From Rhynchosporium graminicola (taxonomy: Eukaryota; Ascomycota; Leotiomycetes; Helotiales; Ploettnerulaceae), in NCBI GenBank assembly GCA_900074885.1, contig FJUW01000046.1, positions 107,408 to 171,407 of the forward strand: 64,000 nucleotides of DNA, read 5' to 3'. Shown here in pieces: positions 12,861 to 24,615 of the stretch. Both the position numbers and the translations under genes were made by a program. The notes under the pieces are model-generated. The model was not told the DNA's origin and did no database searches. It saw only the letters and a list, made by a program, of their open reading frames with translations. Position 1 is the first letter of the stretch. Every line of letters starts with the position of its first letter.

Positions 12861-15800
12861 TCAAAGTTGATTCCACCAATCCGTCGTTCCAGTGCCATCA
12901 TAGTCATTCCTCTGACCTTGATGAAAGAAACTCTCGGCCAGAACAGCAAGTTCGTCATCTGAGTAGACTAACGGCAGTGCTGCCATACCTGCTCCAGCAT
13001 TAATATCAACACCATTCCCCATGGACGTGTCGGGACTGAGCCCAGACCCAACACCATATTCTGCACCGGCCTCCCGCAACTCAGATTCGGATTCGGATTC
13101 GGGTCCATGTACCATACCCGGCGTCGGGGTTGAATTCCCGAATTCCTGCCTCTCGACTCTCGTCGGCATCGGCAGGACGCTAGTCTGCGTCTGCGCTATA
13201 CTTCCTTTTTCAACCCTCGGCGCGCTTTGCAACGAGGGGCCGAAGAGCTGGTGTTTTGTTATGGGCGAGGAGGAGGGAAGGAGTTCGGATGAAGAAGAGT
13301 ATTCTAGGACTTCGAAGAATTGGACGAGGTCGATGAGTAATTTGCGGTTTTGGCGGGTTGCTTCTTCCGAGGCGACGTAGGTGGATGAGACGGTTGATGA
13401 GAGGGTTTGGAGTTTAGTTGCCTGGAGATGGGGGATGGAATGGTTAGCTTGCTGCTGGTTTGTATACCCGGTATTAATGGATAAGCTTTGGAAGTGTAAG
13501 ACGGGGAGTTAGTATGACGTTGGGTAGAGAGAACACGTACAATTCGACTAAGATGAGGCCACTGCTCGCCGAAACCATGGATGAACGTCAGACATTTCTC
13601 AAAACAACCCTGCTTCTCACTTCTCGTGCCCGGGTCATCGACAAAGCTTTCCTGGAGGTAGATCGTGGCGATAATAGCGACGCAATGACCGAGAAAAGGG
13701 TCTGTGACTCGAAACTCCTTGCTCGCCAGCATATCGATGAAATTTATCACCCAACTCGCATGACTACAGATAAGCTCGCTCGTATGCTGGAGGAAGATTT
13801 CGGGGATGACGCATTTGAAATTCCTCAGTCGTAATGAGAGAAGGAGTGGGTGGTTGAGAAGACAGAGGTTGGTATGGTATAGAAACTGAATGAACAGCCA
13901 TGGGCCCCAGTAATCTCTATTGGCGCTGAGATGTTCAATGGAACGTTGTGAGAATTTCGCGGGCTCGAAACGATGTTTAAACGGCATTCGGGTCTCGAAA
14001 TCCATTTGGTGAGCTAGAATTGTAGCGTATTCTGATTGTGAAGACCAGGGCGGCAGACTACTGGGTTTGCCTCGTCGTCGAGCATACCGTGTGATCTTGA
14101 ACCAAACCTCGCTTAATTGGATCGCGTAAGCGACGATTCCTTTATCTGGACCTTGAACTTGGCCTTGCTCATCATTACGAGCGGATTTAGATTGGTGGCC
14201 TGCTGTACATTCGCGGCCTGGTGATAAAGGCTTGCTTGTTGTGGATGGGTACCAGGGGAAATTGTCTTCAGCTGAAAAGTCGAGGACCATGAAATCGGCA
14301 CCGTGGAGACGTTTCACTAGGGAGAGGGACCAGAAACATCGTCTGCGTTCTTCGATTTGTGAGGCGGGGAGAGTGGTGGGTGGTTCTGATGTTAGAGACG
14401 CGTTGTGGGCTAGGGACATGGCGAGGGAGCAGTGGATGCTTGCTCTTCGTGTGTGGCCATCTGGGAAGGTCAGCGTGAAGGTTAATAATTGAGGTTGGGC
14501 GATTTCGTCGCCAGTGAGGAGAGCTCTGTTGCCATCCGAGGTGTAGATTCCTTGTTAAAGTGACAATCCAAAGTCACAGAATCATGCTAGGACTTTAAGT
14601 TGGAGATGAATGAATGTCATGAAATCATTGAGTACTTTGACTTTGCTGATATACTGAAAGTCGCCAAGCCAGTAGAGGACTTTGATTCAGGCTTCTTTTG
14701 TGGACGAATCGCCCAGCATTGAATATAGATGAGATGAGATGAGATAAGATGAACATACCTGTAAAGTCGACAACTGTCAGAAGACATAATGCTTGTATTG
14801 TTGATAATTCAACTGTTCCATCGAACACTTGTTTGGAGATTATCGTTCTGGCAGCTTCAACATACCCATCGATAGCTTTCAGATGGGCGTTTCGAGACTG
14901 GGTATCTTCTGTAAATCTCAAAGCTATAGCCAGGATCGAGAAGAGAATTTCTGGTCTCCGGTCTCTCAGAGTTCGAATGAAGCTCGAGCGTTGAAATAAG
15001 GGAAGTGGTTGACAATCGCAGTACTGTAGATATAACTCAGCAGCCCCAAGAATGACATTCCAAGGAGGGAGATTTCTACACAACTTAGAGCCAGCTCGCA
15101 AAAGACACAGCGATATTTACCTATCAGATGATGATCTAGGACTTGGTTTCTCATGATTTATCGCCCGCCGGGGCGACTTCGAAACCTGCACTGAAGCACT
15201 TCTGCTCAGCGAAGTTTGATTTGCAAGGACTTCAGAAAGTTTGTTTTCCAGGAAACTCAAGCGATCCTCCTACTACAGTCAGCATCATAATGACGGCCCC
15301 ATTCTCTCAGAATTAACATTCAGCGATGGTCATATATTCGTGATGGGCGAAGATAACATTCAAAGTTACTGAATCAAATATTCATCTGACTTTGAAGTGT
15401 TACCTGGGCAAGGTCCAGCAATCTCTTCGCGACTTTGAGTCTAAATCCCAGGATGATAGAGTGATTCTTTAAAGTCAAAGAACTATACAATGACTTTACT
15501 AACATCAACACCATCCTGATTCCGATCTCGAACACTCCAAGGCCGTGGAAATAGTTTTCGGCAAAAGGAAGACGATTCCCTCATAAAGTCATCAATTGAT
15601 GGTGTGACTTTAAACTGGTACTTGGAGAAATATCCTATCAATAGGATGTTCAGAGTCGCGAAAATCTTGCTGGACACCACTAAAGTAATACCTTGAAGAC
15701 GGAAGAATACTTGATGACTTTAAAATGTGGTCATTTTCAGGCGACAGGTCTGCTTCGACAACAACAGGATACACCGTTCAAAACACGTACCACTCTGCCA

Positions 15801-16077
15801 TCACCAGTTACCGAACTCGTCGGTCTATGTTGCGCCACCTGCGGAGAAGGCGTGACGCTCACTCTGTCGTTTTCAGGCCGTTCATCAGCATAATAGCAAT
15901 TCTGCTGGAGACGAGCGCAATGAGAACATACTGGCTTTTCGCCAGGGCAGCGTGACTTCTTGCGACTAGTTTGGGAATCTGATTAGCTTAAGTCTCCAAG
16001 AAGCGGAAGAGGACGGATGCATACCGACATGGATCACAAGCTTGACGGATGCGCTTCGCTGGACGTTCGGAAGACAT
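12861..16077 (-). CDS. Zn2Cys6 transcription factor with fungal-specific regulatory domain
   Basis: Nuclear DNA-binding regulator. Six exons fit (minus): 16077-16025, 15965-15791, 15269-15121, 15075-14759, 14460-13541, 13421-12861. They total 2175 nt, 724 aa. The binuclear zinc cluster uses Cys14, 17, 24, 31, 34 and 41 (C-x2-C-x6-C-x6-C-x2-C-x6-C), and intron 1 falls within the codon for Arg18. A coiled-coil-like linker (RLSFLENKLSEVLANQ) follows. The middle homology region includes ALCLLTVVDFTDG and EERRRCFWSLSLVKRLHGAD. The C-terminus is polar and ends DWWNQL. Introns 2 (521 bp) and 4 (298 bp) are far larger than the others and full of AAAGTC/GACTTT motifs. It is divergent from kynurenine formamidase across 1.2 kb, so it could control the kynurenine genes; that is inference. 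Family membership is firm, the target is unknown. Confidence 0.9.
14461..14758 (-). other. Oversized intron 4 of the Zn2Cys6 gene (298 bp)
   Basis: Donor GTATGT at 14758 and acceptor CAG ending at 14461. Splicing joins VVDFT directly to DGHTRRAS, which restores the usual middle-homology sequence. It holds five AAAGTC/GACTTT hexamers (14570, 14591, 14639, 14657, 14678), the same motif as intron 2. Confidence 0.7.
15270..15790 (-). other. Oversized intron 2 of the Zn2Cys6 gene (521 bp)
   Basis: Bounded by donor GTACGT at 15790 and acceptor TAG ending at 15270, with in-phase exons on both sides. It holds seven GACTTT/AAAGTC hexamers: 15388, 15431, 15471, 15492, 15585, 15606 and 15716. An inverted pair at 15585-15611 encloses a catcaattgatg palindrome. 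A small open frame inside it has no domain and is probably not coding. Confidence 0.7.
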
Positions 16078-17262
16078 GGTGTTTTGTGTATTTTGTTGGG
16101 GTTATTGGTGTGCGGATGTATCCTGCGCTGGCTGGTGTTTCATAATCGTGCCGGTTGACGTCGGGTCGATCCGGCCTAGTCTAGGCTGGATGCGGTAAAA
16201 CATGGAGAACATTTGTTACAATACAAACCTGGTTTTCGAGACATTAAATGAGATGTTGCAGTTACAGAAGTGCCTGAAAGGAAGTAAAAGATGAGTCGCC
16301 TGAACCTCTAAAGTATTTATGGCTGTATACAGGTGATAGTTGTAATCCGATGCGAGGCCATTTCTTCTCCGCCGGAGCAATGTCTGTAGACTTGTAGTGC
16401 ATTCATCATCATCTCATTACTTGAGTAAAATCATCAAACTGTTACGTGACTCGAAAACATTGCTTCTAGCAATTACCTGTGATATTTTCCTGACCTAAAC
16501 CCGACTTTTAACATTAAAATCGTGCTTGCCGATACTCTTTTCGCCGGGGATAAATTGATTTGGCCTGGCCTCGATCTGATGGCTTCGACCAACATTTATA
16601 GGTATTTTATATTTTACTGCTTAGCAGTTAATATCAATATCGTCAAGAGGATTCTGACCAAGCTGCTTTGTGTTCGAACTAGAAGATCGCACCATTTATA
16701 CGTCCGATTGTTTGACTTCCGCTTCTGTTCGGTAATTTCGGTTGTGGAATTCAAGTTGACGCTACAAGATCCGGTGCTGAGAGGTAAAGGTGCAGCCAAG
16801 ATTCCTTTCCGCTTCCGATTCCGTCTTCATCCCTTCAACCGAAGATATCCCGTGATCAACAACACTTCTAACTTTGGAGCACTGTCGAGTCAGCCTTATC
16901 TGTGAACCACACGGCGACCTCGAAGCTGATATATCATAATTAATCCTCGTCATCAGTATTCTTTCAAGTCATAGTAGGAAGTGTCGCTAGGTTCTTGTTT
17001 TGGAAGTTGCGTCTTGCTGCCTCAATTTCCCTGAGAGGTCGAAGACTTACCTATAAGGAAGGAATTGAGCGGAATCTATCGTCACAACTCGCGCTCGCTC
17101 CTTCTATACAAGTGAATAGTCAATGCCTGGATTTGAACATAGATCTAATCGTCTTCCCCGAGCTTTCCCATCCTTCATCATCAGCCAGCTCCCATTTCAT
17201 CACTAAAGTGGGATATCTCACGTCGTGATTATCAAATCAATACTTTCAACACGTGTACAAAC
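16078..17262. promoter_or_regulatory. Divergent promoter between Zn2Cys6 gene and kynurenine formamidase
   Basis: A 1.2 kb region between two start codons pointing outwards (16077 minus, 17263 plus). It should hold both promoters. Short open frames here (such as 16522-16905) show no domain or splice context. No specific operator could be identified. Confidence 0.5.
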
Positions 17263-18295
17263 ATGTCTTCAGTCGCAAACTCAGGCTTAAGGCTCCCAGT
17301 GAAGGCCCCCGAGCAATTTAGCCAAGCGCTCGAAATCAAGCAAGAAGACTTCAGCTACGGTGATCACGACCTGCAGAAAGTGAGCGTGTATCGTCGTCGA
17401 TGGGGAGAAGAGTCTGCACGACTTCCGGCTGGAAAGGGGGTTTGGATCATGTAAACACTTTCCAAACCCAAATGAAGAAGAGACGTAGTATCTAACCATC
17501 ACCAGATACATCCACGGAGGAGCATGGCGAGATCCTGCGGTCACCGACACCAGTATCAGACCTGCTATTCGCGAACTTTTCAAGAACCCATCAAGTACAA
17601 AGCTCATCGACGACAACGTCCCATACATCGCATCAATCTCGTATCGTCTGTCCTACCATTCATTACATCCCCAAAAGCCAGAAACACCAGACAATCAAAT
17701 CAATAGAGCCAAGCATCCCGACCACATCCAAGATGTTATCACGGGTATCTCCTTCCTGCAAAATAAGTACGGATTCGGAAGCAAATACATACTTGTCGGC
17801 CACTCCTGCGGCGCAACACTCGCTTTCCAGATTTTCCTCCGAAAGATTTTCTCGATTCCCCATGATATTCCTTTCAAGAATCCCGAGGTCGTTGTCGGGG
17901 TAGCCGGCATCTACGATATGCGTCTCCTCCGCGACAAGAACCCGCATCCCATCTATCAGGACTTTCTCGTTAGTGCATTCGGCCATGAAGTCAGTGATTG
18001 GGACTCGGCGTCACCCGCGAACTATAATCTTTCGACTTTCAAGTGGCCGGAGGTGAAGGCTATTCTCGTGGTCAGCTCGAGTGGAGATGAATTGGTTGAT
18101 GCATCTCAGATTAATTGTATGGATTCGAGGTTGGAGAATATGACGGCAAATCTGAGGGTGAAGGTGCTAAAGGGGTTTGTGGACCAGACTCATAATGATA
18201 TTTGGGAAAAGGGCACCGGTCTGGCAAAGATTATTGTGGAGGGCTTGGAGACTTGGTTGGACATTACTAAGGCTGAGCTGGAGATGCTAAGATAG
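17263..18295 (+). CDS. BNA7: Kynurenine formamidase (arylformamidase, EC 3.5.1.9)
   Basis: Hydrolyses N-formyl-L-kynurenine to kynurenine and formate, the second step of tryptophan breakdown through kynurenine, probably in the cytosol. Two exons, 17263-17450 and 17506-18295, separated by a 55 bp intron, give 978 nt and 325 aa. The protein is an alpha/beta hydrolase of the formamidase family. The oxyanion motif HGGAW starts at His66, the nucleophile Ser163 lies in GHSCG, and Asp257 (SSGDELVD) and His292 (DQTHND) complete the triad. It has no signal peptide. The gene converges on the indoleamine 2,3-dioxygenase gene 199 bp downstream, which makes its substrate, and that context agrees with the call. 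The start is the first ATG of the frame and gives a normal family length. Confidence 0.9.
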
Positions 18296-18494
18296 GAAGC
18301 TTTCAACGAAGTTTCTCGCTGGTAGTCTTTGGTACTTTACACCGATCATTCATTGTCGAAATAGACTTTATCCAATCGATTTTTATCTTCTATATACACT
18401 TGCTCGCCCTTCTACCAAGAAATGCTAATCACCTGAACTCCACACCATGCTGCACAAATCAATACTCCAGAGCCTCCCAGGAATATCCCAATCA

Positions 18495-19844
18495 TCAAGC
18501 AGTCGTCAAAGTAGCCTCCCTAGTCTCATCCCTACTTTGCTTCAGGAACGGAAGCAATCGCGTCCCTCCTGTACCACTCAATTCCTTCGTCTCCTTATTC
18601 GACGACGCAATCGCAAGATTAAGTCCCGGATGTACATTCGGCACCTTCTGTCTCGATGGCGTAATGATAAATCTCGTCACGACTTGGATATGCACGCTTC
18701 TGAATAGTTCGAGTTCTTTCACTGCCAGATTATACGCTTCCGTGACTTCAGACACTGAGGTGCTTTCTGCGTAGGCGCGGATATTGACTATGGATTCCAT
18801 TTCTGAGAGGAAGGCGCGGTGGCCACCTGGCATGTAATCGCGCATTTCCTGCTCCCGTCAGATCGGAAAAGGATTTTTAGTGGGGTGAATGAGATATAGC
18901 TTACGGAGAGAAACCCATTTCGAGCTTTCGAGCCCTTGGTCAAATGATGCTCGACACCAAGCACGATGTCAAAGAACTGTATCAGAGAACTCTGAGCATT
19001 GCTCCCACCACTATACTGTCTCCACTCTCCCCTCCCCTCGCCTTCATCATAAAAAACCCCATTCGGCAGCCCAGCAAGAACCATATTCTTGCTCCCTGCT
19101 AAAAACGGTCTGATCTCATCATAGAAAACCTTCGGCGAGCAATGCTCATCCATCCTATCGAGAATGATAGCGATTTCTCTGATATTCAGCGCGAAGGTTT
19201 CGAGTGCGGAAGCGACGACGAGGGAGTCGTTGGCGCGGACGGCGTCGATGGCTGTCATCATCGCGGGGATTATCTTTGCGCCGTAGGCTTCGATGGCGAC
19301 GGAGATTAGGTAGAACCATTCTTCGTCTTTGGTGCCGGTGAAGGTGTGGAGACTGCGGAGGTCGGAGAGGTCGGTGAAGTCGTTCAGGCCGGAGATGGAG
19401 GCGAAATTCCAGAGGTTGAATGCCGCGTAGGTGGCTGTGGGTGGGAGACCGAGGTGGGTTGCGATTTCTAGGAATGGGACGGAGATTGAGGGTGGGAGAC
19501 GCTGTTTGTGTTAGATGGTGATTGGTGTTGGTATTAAATGGGGTACTTACTTGTGATGGTCCGCCGGCTTCCCAGATGTAGGAGTGTGTGAAGAAGGAGA
19601 GGATGAGGTATGCTCTTTGCCATTCACTTTCGGTTGTGAGATATGATGTTGAGAGGATGGGTAACTGATCGACTTGGCCCCTTAAAGAAGCGTTTTTGAG
19701 AAGTGTTGGTAGTTGAGAGAGAACAATCTCCCAGCTCTCATAGTAGGGATCGCTTAATTCCCTGAGCGGAGGTTGGTCTGGTAAGAAACCATTTCGTGTC
19801 GAGACGCCATACTCTGCCAGTTTAACATTTAAAGGACCGAGCAT
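18495..19844 (-). CDS. BNA2: Indoleamine 2,3-dioxygenase
   Basis: Haem dioxygenase that opens the indole ring of L-tryptophan to give N-formylkynurenine, the first and committed step of the kynurenine pathway. Three exons (minus), 19844-19551, 19501-18905 and 18848-18495, total 1245 nt and 414 aa, with introns of 49 and 56 bp. The N-terminus (NGFLPDQPP...DPYYESWE) is typical of fungal family members. The signature GGSNAQSSLIQFFDIVLG starts near residue 263, followed by a His pair at 283-284, one of which may be the haem ligand. RDYMPGGHRAFL follows at about 300. The protein has no targeting signal. Fungi often carry several IDO paralogues with different affinities; which one this is cannot be told from the sequence. 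It lies tail to tail with kynurenine formamidase. Confidence 0.9.
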
Positions 19845-20429
19845 ATTGAGTTTTCAGACTTTGGTGCCAGCAATAGTTACTGGGAGTAGCCACTTGAAGA
19901 GAATGTATAGCGGATTAAATGTTGTGTTTGAGTGGTGTGGCTGGATGTTGCTTATAGAGGTAGGACAACCCTTCCAAATTATGGAAGAATTACTAGTTTA
20001 CCAGATGCGAAAAGAACACTCAAATCACTCAACATGTCAGATGACACCAAGTCGGATCAAAGCGGCTGATAGAATTCCATCTTAATCAAGACACGAATCC
20101 CGATTTCGAAGAGAGGATGCGGATGAGCCGGATGCGGAAGCGGTATCCATTGCTGGGCGTAGCCGCACCGCGAAATATTTTGTGTCAGAAACAATCCTTT
20201 GGCCCTACGGTCTCAATACGTCCCGAACTCCTCCGAATGACTCGAGGACTCTCAAGTCTTTTGTAATAGCATTTAAGCGACCATTCCTTTTGGATAATTG
20301 AGGACTCATTCAACCAGTTTGTGACTTCGGAAAGTGTCAGTGTCGATCGGCAAGATGAGAGCACTCATAAAACATATTGAGAGGCGGAAATGCTTACAGG
20401 CCAACTTCAAATCACGATACAACTTCTCC
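19845..20429. promoter_or_regulatory. Promoter region of indoleamine 2,3-dioxygenase
   Basis: A 585 bp gap upstream of the dioxygenase start and downstream of the NLR pseudogene. It should contain the dioxygenase promoter. No convincing binding sites or additional gene seen. Confidence 0.4.
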
Positions 20430-23400
20430 TTAGGCAAATTCTTCCTTGTCCGAAATTTTGGGCGCAATAGGGTCTTCATGTTCAGTTCGCAAGCGCAGTA
20501 GCTGCACTATGTCCCAATGTCCACCTTGGGCTGCATAATCCAGTGCTGGTTTCCCCAAGCGATTTGCCCAATTTATGTCAATGTCCGTTCTTGCGAGAAG
20601 CAACTTTACCATGCAGGTGTCTCCCGTCCTTGCGGCAAAATCTAGTGGTGCAATACCGGAGGGAGTTCTGTAGTTGACTCGGATGTCCTGTCTCGGTAGG
20701 AATAGCTTCACTATCCCTGCGTCTTCCTGTTCAATTGCCTGGCACAACGGCGAGCGTCCTCCGAAATTCGTAGCATTCACATCGACACCCTTTTTCCCCA
20801 ACAACGAGCTGACAATGGCTCTATTTCTTTTGGTCACTGCTATAAGTAGCGGTGTAGAAAAGCCATGATCTCTTGAAACTACATTGACGCCCTCTTTCTC
20901 GAGAAGCACTTTTACTGCAGAATCATAGCCTTGATCAACTGCCCATGACAACGGCGTCGTGTCGTTTATTTCGCGGAAATCGACATCTGCTACGTTTATG
21001 AGATAGAATGCAATGAGAACCTCAACTCGGTTCTCTTTTATGTAATGGAAGACACTCTTTGTTTGCGAGAAAACAAATCCACGCTCAAAAATGGTCTTTG
21101 CCCGCGGTATAACTTCAGTTTGACGCTTTTGTTTGAGCCACGGATGCCCGTCGTGGCAAGACTGCCCCCAGAAGATTCGAAGTTGAGACGAAGTAGGCGT
21201 GTCTGCCAGCTGAGCCTCTAACATTGCTTCAACTGCTTCGTTGCTGCTGGTTGCTAATGCAGCAAATAGTGGACACCCATAGCGTTGATCTTCAATGAGA
21301 AAAGCAGAGCCCCTCCCGGGATGGATTTGAATCAGGTCGGCAAGATTCTTCTCGGCAAGGATGTATAGGAGGCCAACTGTAACACCTCTGTACCTTCGCA
21401 CTTCGTACTTTTCGAGAAAGCTACTAAGAACGGTCCATCGCTCTACGGGGAAGTGATGTAGGAAGTCCCCTTGATTTATATTGTTCTGCTGGGCGATGTT
21501 GGCGTGGTGAAGAATATTATGAAGTGGATACCCGAGGAATGGAGAGATAGTTTCCCGCAACTGTGTAGCGTTGATAATATTTGGCAGTGTAGAATCGTCA
21601 AGTAGTGCTGAAACATTCACCTGAGCAAGACAGCAGTTTCTCAGATGCTCGTGGCTATGACCAACAAAGTTTCCGGGGATCCCGGACCATTGTGGTCCTT
21701 ACCTTCCAAGTAAAGAGTCTCGAACAGATTCGTGGATGAACTGGACTTCAGATGCTTCGTTTCGATTCACCTCTGCTAAGCCTTTTGAAGAACTTCTTAC
21801 ATAGTATTTCATTTGATCCAGGTCCATGTCTACCACATCCCAGATACCAGAACATTTTTTGTCGAGCTTAAACTGGACAGCAAAGTAGAGTTCTTCCGGC
21901 TTCATAGGACGAGCCGCAAAGAGGATTACCATGGGACAAATTTGGAGACGATCGAGATTGTCCTCATCACGTATAAGGATCAGCTCAAACAAATCAGTCA
22001 ATTTTTGCGGGATTTCTTTCAAACGATCACCGATTTCTTTGATGGACCCCGAGCTATCCGGGTATTCAGAGTTGAGAATATCAAGAACCAAGACGACCCA
22101 GAGGAAAATGCTAGAAGAGTTCTCGAGGAGCTCGGAGCGAGGTGACTCGGCTGGCTTTGACTGGCCTATCTTTAGCTTATATTTCACGTACTGTTCTATG
22201 TCGTCTTTATGCCCAACTTGGTGTTCCAGAGTAATTTCAATCCCCTTTTGGATAATAACAGTTGGATAATGTCGGCTAGAGAAGCAAACTTGTAACCGAA
22301 CTTGCGAGTCCTCCGCGAGGTCGCATAACTCCTCGAAGAAGGCCACCATGTTCGCAGTCTGAGTGGTATCACATTCATCAAGCGCATCGACGAATATGGT
22401 TAACGACCACGAACCAAGCTTCTTGATAGCATGGACCATGGTCTGCTTCAAAGTCTCCTCGCTCCATCCATTCCGTTGAACACTTTTGGCGCCATCGTTT
22501 GTCATCCATTCTAAAGTCTCTCTCAAGTCGACTTGCTTTGCAAACAGCTGATGAAGAAGTGATCGGTAGAGGCCTGTTATTGATTTCTCTTCGATAGTAC
22601 CTCGTGCGAGGAAGAAGAAGGATAAGATTATTCGTGAGGGATCGTGCTTTATGTTGAGCTTCTTCTCTTCAAAGAGGAGCTTCATCAAAGTTGACTTACC
22701 AGTACCGGGATGACCTTTGATCCAAAGGAAACCGCCGTGGTCTTGCCGCTGATCTGTGTCGTTCCAGGAGATGTATTCGGCAGTAGTGAGGAACCAGCGG
22801 CAAGTCTTTCCTTGTGCGGCAGTTAGACTTGTCAATCTCTCATCGATTTTGGTGAAGTAGAATTGTTCTATGAGTGATACCTTGGTCTCGGTGTCAATGC
22901 CATGGGCTAGCCCTGCCACTTCAGGTATTACGGGATGACGATAAGAAGCGGAAGCCATAAAGGAGGATAAACCCCTTTACGCCTTGAATCGCTTCAGGGA
23001 AGTGTGAAAAGCTTGTGAGACCTCGTCGCGGTGCCGCTTTCCGGCATGCTTGCATATTTCTTCTTGCAGCCTTTCGAACGCAGTGGTCTTTCCTTCGCCA
23101 TAATCGAGTGACATTCTGACATCAAAAATGCCGAACAGTGGGTATGCCTCGTCTTCCTCGCGCTTGGTCTGACGTGTTTCTGCCCATGTCAATCGTTCTG
23201 GAACGCTGAAGCTGAGGAGGTCTCCCCCTTGAAGAGCTGAGATTGCAATTCCAGTGATCTCATGAAGCTGTTGTTTCAGCGATTGCTTATCACCAAGCCG
23301 TTTACCGTCCGAGGAAAAGAATTCGACTGACAGGGGCGCAATTTATTCCTGGAGTGTCCAGCCCCAGCTAAACCATCGACTTTTCCGGAAGGCTGATTGC

Positions 23401-23775
23401 CATGGCTGCAATGATGGGTCAAGTAGATCTCCGGTCGCTAGAACATCTGTCAAGTACACAAAGCATTTGGTCGAGTCACGATACCATCGAAACATAGGGT
23501 CCGATAGCCTCCTGAAGCTCCGCACTGCTCGTTTTATCGATGCAACAGGTATCCACCCAGAAGTACTCTAGACCGTCTTCCGCTGCTCTTTTCCCACAGA
23601 ACTCGATCTTTGCATATCCAGCCTTGTTTCGGGGGTCAACAGGAATCTCTTGGGATGTAACCTCATCTCCATCCTTTCCCCAAGTATGAGACAATATAGC
23701 ATACTGTGGGAGTTGATGGCTCGAGAACTCGGTGAGGCTGAGGTTGCCATCAGGCGTGAATTTCAAAAGGCGCAT
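20430..23775 (-). pseudogene. HET-NACHT-ankyrin (NLR-type) gene, broken by four lesions
   Basis: Ancestrally one long fungal STAND receptor of the heterokaryon-incompatibility type. The HET domain begins at the MRLLKF Met (23775) with YAILSHTWG and continues through CCIDKTSSAELQEAI, GWTLQE and LFGIFDVRMSLDYGEG. The NTPase has Walker A GHPGTGKST (about 22690-22716) and a Walker B-like TIFVDALDECD. About five ankyrin repeats lie in 20430-21000. Lesions: seven bases instead of six at 23496-23502 shift the HET frame, and in-frame TAA codons occur at 23343-23345, 22977-22979 and 21699-21701. The last two could derive from CAA by C-to-T change. A 48 bp intron could in principle skip the last stop, but it would remove residues that match relatives. 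It probably makes no full receptor. Downstream parts could still yield a NACHT-ankyrin fragment. Confidence 0.85.
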
Positions 23776-24615
23776 ATTTGCAGCAGTTCTGAGCAGATGA
23801 TAACACAGGCTGTGCTTCTTGACGATGCCACATGCCAAAGCCAGATCGCCTACTTTCTAGAAAGGCAGGATGTTGTTCGTGGCAGTGAGGGAGATTTCCA
23901 AACAAGGAGGAGTACATATTGAGCCATCCCGCGCCTCACTTCATCGATCAGGCTGGCGCTTAGTGCGCCAATCGTACATACTGCGATGTGTAACACACCC
24001 ACCACCCTACCCTGCCTTGCAAGAATCGGAAAGGCCAATACTTACGGAATGAAATGGACGAAAGAATAAACTTCTCTGATGAACTGCCAAAGGATGGCAG
24101 TTTAAATATGGTAGGTATCTACCTCATTTTGCTGTTGCCTCTTGAAGACAACTACAACACAGGCAAGCGGACCAGGGATAGTATCTGGTCGAAGCACCAT
24201 GCAACAACTTGTTGCGATATGGGTCACATGTTTGGTTGTAACATTCAGGTGAGACTGGTTTCGCAAACGAAGTTCGCACATGCGGATCATGTGATCGGAA
24301 GAAGTGGCTCGAACTCGGCGAAAACAAGGCGGATACTCACACGGATACAGTAGCGATGATCACGGACCAGACCACGGATGAATCCGAGCCAAGACGGACC
24401 ACGTTTCTCTCAGAGATTTTGAGCCGAAAGGAAGCGGTGATACTGGCTGGCAGTGACGACGTGAAGTTCCGAGCGGGGTACAAAGTGAAAGGTTCAGGAT
24501 GCCATCAATTCATTCTCACACCATCTTCACCACATCGAGCATCTCAATTAAATAATCAAGCCTTCTCGCCAATTCCAACGATTTGTTTATCTCTTTCTCA
24601 CCTCGCTTCGCTAAA
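23776..24615. promoter_or_regulatory. Divergent region between NLR pseudogene and kynureninase
   Basis: About 0.84 kb containing the kynureninase promoter on its right side. Short open frames occur on both strands but none shows a domain or good splice context. Confidence 0.45.

Noticed and set aside
13021..14492. Several plus-strand open frames across the first Zn2Cys6 gene
   Set aside because: Antisense shadows of the well-supported minus-strand exons.
16522..16905. 127-aa open frame in the divergent promoter region
   Set aside because: Non-ATG start and no family resemblance; an overlapping minus frame is equally open.
21654..21701. A 48 bp GT-AG intron that would remove the last stop of the NLR gene
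   Set aside because: It keeps the frame, but would delete residues (GPQWSGIPGNFVGH) that fit the family, and the other lesions remain.
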